DNA of 64,000 nucleotides from Vibrio ruber DSM 16370 (lineage in GTDB: Bacteria > Pseudomonadota > Gammaproteobacteria > Enterobacterales > Vibrionaceae), in the NCBI RefSeq assembly GCF_900163965.1, contig NZ_FULE01000002.1:1-64000 (forward strand). Reading direction: 5' to 3'. The position numbers and the translations under genes were made by a program. Within the stretch, counting starts at the first letter, position 1. The number at the start of each line of letters is the position of its first letter. Below the pieces are notes generated by a model. It was given only the letters and a program-made list of their open reading frames with translations. It made no database searches and was not told where the DNA came from. Shown here piece by piece: positions 10,124 through 17,412 of the stretch.

Positions 10124-10139
10124 AGTGATATAAATCACG
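10124..10139. promoter_or_regulatory. CRP-like site before the PTS leader
   Basis: AGTGA-TATAAA-TCACG matches the CRP pattern TGTGA-N6-TCACA at 8 of 10 half-site bases and is symmetric. It lies upstream of the antiterminator leader of a sugar PTS gene, the expected place for catabolite control. Confidence 0.6.
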
Positions 10140-10221
10140 AATTCTTGTTTACTTCCTTTAATTTTGAAAATAAATTCGTTATAACCCGTATTAAATAAGA
10201 GATGCATCATTAGATGCAAAC

Positions 10222-10250
10222 GGGCGTGTTACTGCTAAGCAGGCAAGACC
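10222..10250 (+). promoter_or_regulatory. ribonucleic antiterminator (RAT), BglG/LicT type
   Basis: GGGCGTGTTACTGC followed by TAAGCAGGCAAGACC closely resembles the E. coli bgl RAT (GTTACTGC and GCAGGCAAAACC), which folds into a short hairpin bound by BglG-family proteins. Its last bases overlap the 5' arm of the terminator at 10245, giving the classic mutually exclusive structures. Confidence 0.85.
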
Positions 10251-10289
10251 TGGAATGGACAAGAAATTGTCTTTCCAGGTCTTTTTTTT
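10245..10289 (+). terminator. leader terminator controlled by the RAT
   Basis: AAGACCTGGAA (10245-10255) pairs with TTCCAGGTCTT (10273-10283) and is followed by a T-run. It lies 21 bp before the PTS start. Without a phospho-regulated antiterminator it should stop transcription of the downstream genes. Confidence 0.9.
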
Positions 10290-10310
10290 GTCAAAAAAAA
10301 AGGATAACTG

Positions 10311-11669
10311 ATGAACTACGAGAATTTAACAAAGTCCATCTTGGAATATGTCGGCGGTAAAGAAAATATATCGAATGCTTTACATTGCTCAACTAGACTC
10401 AGATTGGAACTTAAAAACTCTTCTAATGCTGATTTAGAAAAAATAAAGAAAATCCCAGGTGTTATGGGCGCTGTATATAGTGGCGGTCAATGTCAAATTA
10501 TTATAGGAAACAATGTAAGTACTGTTTTTCAAAACCTAACTGATTCTATTGGTGGTAGCATTGAGAAAACAGAAATTAAATCAGAAAAAATGGACCTTTC
10601 ATTTAAAGGAATATTTAATAAATTTGCAGCTGTAGTCACTGGTATTTTTCAACCGATTATACCTGCAATTGCAGCGTCAGGCATGTTAAAAGCACTACTT
10701 TTGCTCTCAGTTTCTCTAGAATTAACAAGTAAAACTAGCCAATTTTATTTAGTAATGAGTTTCATTGCAGATGCCGCATTCTATTTCCTCCCTTTATTAC
10801 TTGCATTTTCTTGTGCTCAGAAATTTAAAACAAATCCTTTTGTTTCTGTAGCTTTAGCTGGTGTATTAGTTCACCCGAAACTAATTGCATTGATGGGTTC
10901 TGGAACGCCAATTGATTTTATTGGTTTCCACATCCCTTCTGTTTCATATGCATCTTCAGTGCTTCCAATTATTTTTTCAATATGGTTGATGTCATATATT
11001 GAACCGCTTGCAGATAAAGTATCTCCAGGGGCTGTCAAAATTTTCATGAAGCCTTTATTGGTACTAGTGATTGTCGCACCAATAGCATTAATTATTCTTG
11101 GCCCTCTTGGTAATTATTTGGGACAGGGATTATCAAGTGGCGTTTTCTGGGTACAAAGTAAAGTTGGTTGGTTAGCTGTTGCATTATTATCAATATTCAT
11201 GCCACTGATTGTGATGTTTGGAATGCATAAAGTTTTTTATCCAATCATATTTGCAGCGATGGCAAGTCCGGGGTATGAGACATTAATTCATAGTGCGATG
11301 CTCTCTTCAAATATTGCTCAAGGTGCAGGTGCATTAACTGTTTGGTTTATGGCTAAAGACGCCTCATTGAAACAAGTTGCATTACCCGCAGGTATCTCTG
11401 CATTATTTGGTATTACAGAGCCCGCATTATATGGCATACATTTAAAATTAAAACGCCCATTGTTAGGTTGCATGGTCGGTGCTGGTTGCGCTGGAGCATT
11501 TGCTGGACTTGTAACATTAAAAGCTTATGCGCCGGTAGGACCAGGCTTAGCCTCTTTACCGATGTGGATCGGTGAAGGAAATAATTTCTACTACGCATTA
11601 ATTACTCTTGGCATATCACTGATTATTACACCAATTGCAGTAACGCTGATTGGTTTTGATGAAAAATAA
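10311..11669 (+). CDS. PTS EIIBC component, beta-glucoside family
   Basis: 452 aa. The N-terminal EIIB domain carries the phospho-cysteine C26 in NALHCSTRLRL. It is followed by a roughly ten-helix EIIC domain with the GITEP sugar-binding motif at 367-371. The protein ends after EIIC, so the EIIA domain present in BglF is absent and must come from another protein. The sugar is probably a beta-glucoside or similar, judged from family and leader; trehalose- and sucrose-type EIIBC are alternatives. The gene is AT-rich compared with gbcA and the BCCT gene. A porin follows at 42 bp. No BglG-type antiterminator and no phospho-glycosidase gene are seen nearby. Confidence 0.85.
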   Translation: MNYENLTKSILEYVGGKENISNALHCSTRLRLELKNSSNADLEKIKKIPGVMGAVYSGGQCQIIIGNNVSTVFQNLTDSIGGSIEKTEIKSEKMDLSFKGIFNKFAAVVTGIFQPIIPAIAASGMLKALLLLSVSLELTSKTSQFYLVMSFIADAAFYFLPLLLAFSCAQKFKTNPFVSVALAGVLVHPKLIALMGSGTPIDFIGFHIPSVSYASSVLPIIFSIWLMSYIEPLADKVSPGAVKIFMKPLLVLVIVAPIALIILGPLGNYLGQGLSSGVFWVQSKVGWLAVALLSIFMPLIVMFGMHKVFYPIIFAAMASPGYETLIHSAMLSSNIAQGAGALTVWFMAKDASLKQVALPAGISALFGITEPALYGIHLKLKRPLLGCMVGAGCAGAFAGLVTLKAYAPVGPGLASLPMWIGEGNNFYYALITLGISLIITPIAVTLIGFDEK

Positions 11670-11711
11670 TTATATCTAAAGACATTACAAACACACTAGA
11701 AAAGGTAAGCT

Positions 11712-12866
11712 ATGAACATTAAATTAAATACTCTCGCTGTCGCTATTTCACTTGTTTCTATCGCGCCACAATTACAAGCATATCAACTTATTAAGGATAA
11801 TGATAATGATGTAAAATTAACTGGCATGGCGTATGCCGGACATTTCTTTGGTAATGAAAAAAATAGTGCGAACTATGGTAGTAATAACTTTTTAAGATTT
11901 GGCGTAGATGCTAAAACAGCCATCGATGAAAAATTGACTGCCATAGGTAGATATGAGGCTCAATTTAAATTAAATAACCCGGATAGTGAGCAAAATTTTG
12001 CATCAAATGTAAACAGCTCAGATAATAGAAATGCTGGTGATGCACAAGGCACGAACATTCGTACCAGATTAATTTTTATTGGGCTTGGTGTGAAGGATAT
12101 CGGAACATTTACATTTGGCCGTCAATGGAGTCCTAATGCAGATACTTTCACTGGATGGACAGATATTGGCTATACAGATGGATATACAGGCGCTGCTTTA
12201 GGATTGGGGACTGACCGTTTTGCATCAGCAAGAGCAAGTGATGTATTGAAATATTCTGGCGTATTCGGGAAAGCACATATTCTAGCAAGTTATAAATTTA
12301 AGACTAAAAGAGATACGAGTACCCTAGATAAAGACAATAGCGCGTATAATTTAGCGATGACGTATGATTTACCAATGCATATGTCTGTCGGCGCTGGATT
12401 TATAAATGGTAATCGTCCTCAAAGTACAGCAGGTGTCAGTACGAGTGATCCTAAATTATATTTAACAGGTTTAAAGTATGATGATTCTTCTTGGTATGCT
12501 GCCGTAACTGCTTCTAAGGGAACTGATTTTCTAACGAATGGTGTAGATCATAAAGGTATAGAAACTGCATTACGCTATACTTTTACCAATGGTTTCGGGT
12601 TACTTACTACTTGGGAAAAACAAACTGTTGATGTCAATGGGAAAAGTTTAGATTCTCATAATTCAACAACATTGGGTGCTATATACAACTTCAACCAACA
12701 TTTGAGTGTATCTTTTGAATACCGCATTAATAGCCTTGACAAAAATGCTTGGGATCCTGCAGCGGTAAGAGCATATGGTGATTATAGTAAGACTTCAGGC
12801 TCATATAATTCAGAGGCTGTCGATGCTGCTGATGATTATCAATTTGCCGTCAAATATTTATTTTAA
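11712..12866 (+). CDS. general (16-strand type) outer membrane porin
   Basis: 384 aa with a signal peptide (MNIKLNTLAVAISLVSIAPQLQA). Features of OmpC/OmpF-type porins follow: KLTGMAYAGHFF near the mature start, FTFGRQWSPNAD in the region of the PEFGG-like motif, alternating strands, and a terminal Phe (FAVKYLF). It presumably lets the PTS substrate cross the outer membrane. It lies 42 bp after the EIIBC gene and shares its AT-rich composition. The porin is not of the LamB/BglH type usual in bgl operons. Confidence 0.85.
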   Translation: MNIKLNTLAVAISLVSIAPQLQAYQLIKDNDNDVKLTGMAYAGHFFGNEKNSANYGSNNFLRFGVDAKTAIDEKLTAIGRYEAQFKLNNPDSEQNFASNVNSSDNRNAGDAQGTNIRTRLIFIGLGVKDIGTFTFGRQWSPNADTFTGWTDIGYTDGYTGAALGLGTDRFASARASDVLKYSGVFGKAHILASYKFKTKRDTSTLDKDNSAYNLAMTYDLPMHMSVGAGFINGNRPQSTAGVSTSDPKLYLTGLKYDDSSWYAAVTASKGTDFLTNGVDHKGIETALRYTFTNGFGLLTTWEKQTVDVNGKSLDSHNSTTLGAIYNFNQHLSVSFEYRINSLDKNAWDPAAVRAYGDYSKTSGSYNSEAVDAADDYQFAVKYLF

Positions 12867-12963
12867 AACCCCCAGCCATAATATGCTAGTAAGTTAAAAA
12901 ATTAATCACATTATATAATGCTATAGTTAATTTTATCTTTATCTATATAAAAATAAATATATA

Positions 12964-12993
12964 GGGCGTGCTACTATATTCTCAGGCAAGTCC
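12964..12993 (+). promoter_or_regulatory. second RAT-like antiterminator element
   Basis: GGGCGTGCTACT, then TATATTCT, then CAGGCAAGTCC. It shares GGGCGTG-TACT and CAGGCAAG-CC with the leader at 10222 and likewise runs into a terminator arm. It lies 97 bp after the porin stop, but no gene follows on this strand. Confidence 0.75.
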
Positions 12994-13040
12994 CGAGTAG
13001 AGTATTACATCTTGATACTCTACTCGGCATTTTTATTTTT
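12993..13040 (+). terminator. terminator coupled to the second RAT
   Basis: A perfect 13-bp stem, CCGAGTAGAGTAT (12993-13005) and ATACTCTACTCGG (13015-13027), is followed by a T-rich tract. It now serves as the end of the PTS-porin transcript whether or not the RAT works. Confidence 0.9.
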
Positions 13041-13243
13041 TGGTAATTTAAGATAAAGCACATCTATTATGTTAATTATTTATCCAATGATATTGGTTGT
13101 GTATAAAATAGATTGTTCATCACTCTATATTCCTTAGGTTTAATCATATGTCGATCACGATCTGTAGTTTTACACTGAATTGAGTTGTTCTAAAACTATG
13201 CTGTATCCCATTCATAAGCTAAAGAATATTTTTCATTTGACCA
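13041..13243. other. non-coding stretch where a RAT-controlled gene is missing
   Basis: AT-rich, with no open frame of substance on the plus strand. A glycosidase or further PTS gene would be expected after a second RAT leader. The change back to moderate GC occurs at about 13.24 kb, at the end of the frameshifted gene. Confidence 0.5.
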
Positions 13244-13626
13244 TTAAGGCATGAACTCTTGATATTCGACTAATTCCTCGGATTGCCCTTCTTGCACCTG
13301 ACCGTTTGAGCGTTGCATCAGTAGTTGCTTCACCAAAATAGCATAAACAAACATCATGGGGAGTCCTGCCTCTAATGAGGGGAATAAAACTGGCGGCTCC
13401 AGCAGATAATATTTTCCACATCCGGCAGGAGGATACCATCATCTTCAATCCGGTCGATGGTTTCCCAGAAAGAACGTAATTCAGGTTCGTCAGCGTGATT
13501 TAACCAAGCCCCGATTTGTACTTTGAGCTGATCACTATCTATCTCTTCGTGACTGGCCACAATTCCGAATTTCCCTATCATGAAAGTGAAATCGTCCATG
13601 TCGACCAATTCGGCATACATCATCAT
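13244..13626 (-). pseudogene. small gene with an apparent frameshift, downstream of the BCCT carrier
   Basis: The first frame runs from an ATG at 13626 (MMMYAELVDMDDFTFMIGKF, later HADEPELRSFWETIDRIEDDG, LLPDVEN) and hits a stop at 13372. Just before that, at the T4 run 13412-13415 (A4 on the minus strand), adding one A would continue as DVEKYYLLEPPVLFPSLEAG, later VKQLLMQRSNG, to a stop at 13244-13246. The combined product would be about 126 aa and looks protein-like throughout. The second part also has its own ATG at 13357 (37 aa). No family is recognised. A homopolymer sequencing error is as likely as a real mutation. Confidence 0.6.
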
Positions 13627-13687
13627 TTCTCTCCTTGGTATTGAATTATCAGGGGGGCAACCGCCCCCCCTGATAAGATGACATTAT

Positions 13688-15286
13688 TCAGTATAAATGT
13701 TTCTCTGTCGCCAGCCCCCGATAGAGGCTCCAGCACATCAAAATCAGCACCAGCGTAAATGGCAATCCGGTGGTTATCGCACCGGCTTGTAGGGCTGTCA
13801 GTGCCTGATCGCCTCCGCCCAGCAATAACGCAATTGCGATCACGCCTTCCAGCGATGCCCACAGAATCCGCTGCGCGGTCGGAACATCAGTTTTACCGCC
13901 GGCAGTAATGCTATCGATCACCAGCGAACCGGAATCCGAGGATGTTACAAAGAACAATAACACCAACACAATTCCCAGTGTAGAAAGTAAGAACGTCATC
14001 GGCAAGTGATCAAACATCTGGAACATCGCTTTAGACACATCACTGATGCCATTCGCCAGTTCACCGACACCATGAGTTGCTTGTTCAAGAGCGGTACCAC
14101 CCATGACACTCATCCATAAAACCGTGACTAACGTCGGGATCAGTAATACCGCAGTCACAAATTCACGCACTGTCCGGCCTTTGGAAACCTGAGCGATGAA
14201 CATGCCGACAAACGGTGACCAAGAAACCCACCACGCCCAGTAGAATACAGTCCAGCCATGGAACCACTCGGTATCTTGCCGGCCGACCCAGTTAGAAAGC
14301 GGAATAAAGTTTTCGACATAGCCTTTGGTAATGGTGCCGACCGTCTGGAAAATTGACAGTGTCGGCCCGACAACAATCACCAGTGCAATCAAGGCCCCGG
14401 CCATCAGCATATTGATATTACTCAGGATTTTCACCCCGCCATCCAGCCCGCGAGAGACGGAAATAATCGCAATCATGGTTACGACGACAATAAAGGCAAT
14501 TTGAGTACCGAGACCGTTGCTAATGCCAAAAAGGTGGCTGAGCCCCCCGGCAGCCTGCTGAGCGCCAAACCCCAGTGACGTTGCCAGACCAAAGATGGTG
14601 GCCAGTACAGCAAGGATATCAATAATGTTACCAAGCGTTCCCCAACAACGTTTGCCGAAAATCGGATAAAACACAGACCGGATCGTCAGCGGCAGCCCCT
14701 TGTTATAGGCAAAAAATGCCAGCGCCAGACCAACAACCGCATAGATAGCCCAAGGGTGTAGTCCCCAATGGTACATTGTTGCGCTGAGCGCCAATGTCCG
14801 GCCATCTTCGGTTCGCGGTGCGACATTCAGCGGCGTGCCGTACCAGTCCGTATAATAAGCAACCGGCTCGGCAACACTCCAGAACATCAGGCCAATGCCC
14901 ATTCCGGCAGCAAACAACATACTGAACCAGGATAAAGTTGAAAACTCCGGTATTGCATCAACCCCGCCGAGGCGGATTTTACCGACCGGTAAAACCAACA
15001 ATATCAGACAAAAGAGTACAAACAGGTTACACCCTGCCATAAACAGCCAGTCAAAATGGTTAATCGACCAGCCCCGAGCTTGTGTCAGAACTGTTTTTGC
15101 TCCTTCCGGGAAAATCAAAGTAAGGATAATAAATAACAGTATCAGACTAACGCTGATACCGAATACGGGATTGTGAATATCCAACCCCCAAATCTTAACA
15201 TTGTCCTGCCCGGCACAATAATCAGTGTCATACTTAATCCGTGACACGGGCTGGCGACGTTTTGGAGAATCTATTGTCGTTTTCAT
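13688..15286 (-). CDS. BCCT-family betaine/choline/carnitine transporter
   Basis: About 532 aa, with 12 predicted membrane helices. Start chosen at the ATG ending at 15286 because GAGGGA lies 5 bp upstream; a start at 15307 is possible but lacks this. BCCT landmarks are AAGMGIGLMFWSVAEP, the helix-4 segment YHWGLHPWAIYAVVG, and the helix-8 Trp-rich WTVFYWAWWVSWSPFVGM. The carrier imports a quaternary amine, most likely glycine betaine, using an ion gradient. It lies 92 bp after etfB as the last intact gene of the dgc operon, so it probably supplies betaine for catabolism rather than only for osmoprotection. Confidence 0.9.
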   Translation of the reverse strand: MKTTIDSPKRRQPVSRIKYDTDYCAGQDNVKIWGLDIHNPVFGISVSLILLFIILTLIFPEGAKTVLTQARGWSINHFDWLFMAGCNLFVLFCLILLVLPVGKIRLGGVDAIPEFSTLSWFSMLFAAGMGIGLMFWSVAEPVAYYTDWYGTPLNVAPRTEDGRTLALSATMYHWGLHPWAIYAVVGLALAFFAYNKGLPLTIRSVFYPIFGKRCWGTLGNIIDILAVLATIFGLATSLGFGAQQAAGGLSHLFGISNGLGTQIAFIVVVTMIAIISVSRGLDGGVKILSNINMLMAGALIALVIVVGPTLSIFQTVGTITKGYVENFIPLSNWVGRQDTEWFHGWTVFYWAWWVSWSPFVGMFIAQVSKGRTVREFVTAVLLIPTLVTVLWMSVMGGTALEQATHGVGELANGISDVSKAMFQMFDHLPMTFLLSTLGIVLVLLFFVTSSDSGSLVIDSITAGGKTDVPTAQRILWASLEGVIAIALLLGGGDQALTALQAGAITTGLPFTLVLILMCWSLYRGLATEKHLY

Positions 15287-15378
15287 TCGATCCCTCATCA
15301 ATTCCATCTGTTTTCATTATGGTTATATACAGACGTTCGCTTTTCATCCGGTGAGTTCCTGTCACCGGAATGAGCTTG

Positions 15379-16176
15379 CTATTTCTGTCGAATGACGCCT
15401 TCTTCAAGCAATACATCAAACACCGCCTTAGCCATATCACTGATCGGCTGATCTTTCATGACCTGACCACCTGAAGACGTCGTTTTTGCAGTCGCAGCTT
15501 TAAACCGGTCTGCTGCTGTTTTGGCTTTCACCACTTTCAAACGTTTTACTTTCGCTTTCGCGGGTGTTTCCTCCCAATTGATTGACTCCTGATCGAGTGT
15601 CACGCTCTCGACCTGACTAACGTCAATTTCCGCACGGCGGGCAATACCGAAGGCACTTTGCCTTGGCAGCGGCGCCGCAATATCTACACTGGCAACAAAA
15701 GGTAAAGACACACTCAAGGCACGTCTCTGCCCCCTGGGCAAAGCCTGTAACACCTTCGCCTGCCCGTTTTCAATCGAAAGAATTTCTGCAATCCCCACCA
15801 CAACCGGACAGTGAAGCTTTTGAGCGAGAAAGAAGGGTAATAATCCTGACGACTCTCCGCTTTCAGCTCGCGTGCCCGTCAGAACGATATCCGGCATATC
15901 TTGTTGCAGATACTGCGCTAATGTATCAATCGCATCGGCCTGAGGTTCCTGTGCCAAAACGCGAATCCGGGATAATCCCATACCACTGTAATAGCCAAGC
16001 GCCGGATGCGCCGGGTCTCCGGCATGAATCACTTCCAGTTCACTCCCGGGGAGGTTCAGTGCCAGCTCGACAGCTCTGGCGTCGGTCATGGCACGGCGCG
16101 GACGACCGGAATCAGGATGAGCACCAATCGAGACCAGCGTTTTAACCATGTATGATTTAGGTGAATCAGGCTGCAT
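15379..16176 (-). CDS. etfB: electron transfer flavoprotein, beta-type subunit of the betaine pathway
   Basis: 265 aa ETF beta-like protein with the adenine-nucleotide-binding alpha/beta fold (MVKTLVSIGAHPDSGRPRRAMTDARAVELAL, given here in outline) and TGTRAESGESSGLLPFFLAQKL. The C-terminal third is Lys/Ala-rich and divergent. The start overlaps the etfA stop by 11 bp with a GAGGAG Shine-Dalgarno, indicating translational coupling. In Pseudomonas the equivalent genes sit beside dgcA/dgcB and are thought to take electrons from dimethylglycine oxidation. Confidence 0.83.
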   Translation of the reverse strand: MQPDSPKSYMVKTLVSIGAHPDSGRPRRAMTDARAVELALNLPGSELEVIHAGDPAHPALGYYSGMGLSRIRVLAQEPQADAIDTLAQYLQQDMPDIVLTGTRAESGESSGLLPFFLAQKLHCPVVVGIAEILSIENGQAKVLQALPRGQRRALSVSLPFVASVDIAAPLPRQSAFGIARRAEIDVSQVESVTLDQESINWEETPAKAKVKRLKVVKAKTAADRFKAATAKTTSSGGQVMKDQPISDMAKAVFDVLLEEGVIRQK

Positions 16177-17404
16177 CTTTAAGCTCCTCTTTTCGGTGGT
16201 CTTCGATCAGCGCAATCAGTGCTGCCAGCAACTCGTTACTGTCAGCAATAACACTCAAATCAGCCCGTTTAACCATGTCACATCCGGGATCCGTATTGAC
16301 TGCAATCACTTTTTCACATTTACCGATTCCCTGCAGATGCTGAATTGCACCACTGATCCCGACAGCGATATAAACACGAGCCGTCACCCAAGAGCCGGTC
16401 GCGCCGACCTGTCTGAAACGCGGCATAAACCCGTCATCCACGGCCACACGGCTCGCCCCTTCTGTGGCACCGAGCACCTGTGCAGCATGATGGAACTGCT
16501 CCCAATCATGAATACCGTTACCGGCAGACAAGATGAATTCAGCCTCGGTCAGAGGCACAGATTGCGGATCGATAGCAACCTGTCCCAGATCGGCAATCGC
16601 CGCCTGAATCTGTGCTGTATGCTCAAGCCCGACTTCAACTGCCTCGTGCCGGGTTTCATCAATTTGTGGCGCGCACTCTTCTGCCAGCAGCAGACACCGG
16701 GGGGTCGCCCGTTTAATATCACTCCGGCCTCCGGCGCTGCGACAGACCGTCTCTTGTACGTTCACCTGCCACGCTTGTGTCGCAGGACGTTCCTTGATCA
16801 GAGCCGTCAGGCGGGCACCCAGTTCAAACCCTCCGGAAATGCTATCCGGGAACAGCCAGTGCTTCGGTGAATATTCCGCATCAACCTGTTTGAGTGCTGC
16901 GGCTTTCTGCTCAGGGCAGTAACCTGAATAGATGTCATCAGCCAGATGGAGCAGCCGGTCTACACCGGCAGTATCAAATTGGGGCTCACGATGTGCGCCA
17001 AACACAACCGCCATCACTGCCCCGGCACCACCATGCTGTTGTACCAGTTGGTGCGCCAGTCCCAAAACATCGCGATCATGGCTGCTTAAGCGGCCTCCCG
17101 GCATATCCGGTACCACCACAATGTAATATTCGGGGTCAGAAACCGTATGTAACGGTAGCTGAACTTCGGCTGAAGCGCCCTGTGAACGTACTGAGAATGC
17201 CGGTGCGCCGCTGCCGTGCAGACGGTCAATACGTTTGATCCCATTCGGCCCGATAAAACCAACCCGGTGCGGATAGCGGCGTATGAGACCGCTCGAGCCT
17301 CTCTCCTCTGTCGGTTGAGTGACAAAGCTGTCATGCTGCGGATGAAGCCGGTTACGCATAATCCATTCGACACGACGATCACGGCGTACAATTATTTCAC
17401 TCAT
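16166..17404 (-). CDS. etfA: electron transfer flavoprotein, alpha-type subunit of the betaine pathway
   Basis: About 412 aa, starting at the ATG ending at 17404 with AGGAGGAGC just upstream. The C-terminal FAD domain is typical of ETF alpha: ILSAGNGI, GATEGASRVAVDDG, RQVGATGSWVTARVYIAVGI, SGAIQHLQGIGKCEKVIAVN and DPGCDMVKRADLSVIAD. A long divergent N-terminal part precedes it, as in the Pseudomonas dgc-associated ETF. With the beta subunit it should shuttle electrons from DgcA/DgcB to the quinone pool. It lies 8 bp after dgcB. Confidence 0.87.
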   Translation of the reverse strand: MSEIIVRRDRRVEWIMRNRLHPQHDSFVTQPTEERGSSGLIRRYPHRVGFIGPNGIKRIDRLHGSGAPAFSVRSQGASAEVQLPLHTVSDPEYYIVVVPDMPGGRLSSHDRDVLGLAHQLVQQHGGAGAVMAVVFGAHREPQFDTAGVDRLLHLADDIYSGYCPEQKAAALKQVDAEYSPKHWLFPDSISGGFELGARLTALIKERPATQAWQVNVQETVCRSAGGRSDIKRATPRCLLLAEECAPQIDETRHEAVEVGLEHTAQIQAAIADLGQVAIDPQSVPLTEAEFILSAGNGIHDWEQFHHAAQVLGATEGASRVAVDDGFMPRFRQVGATGSWVTARVYIAVGISGAIQHLQGIGKCEKVIAVNTDPGCDMVKRADLSVIADSNELLAALIALIEDHRKEELKDAA

Positions 17405-17412
17405 AGCTCCTC

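Noticed and set aside
13233..13448. 71-codon open frame on the minus strand near the frameshifted gene
   Set aside because: It is the third frame. The other two frames join into a more protein-like product across the A4 run.
16148..16870. 240-codon open frame antisense to etfA
   Set aside because: Shadow of the ETF alpha gene.
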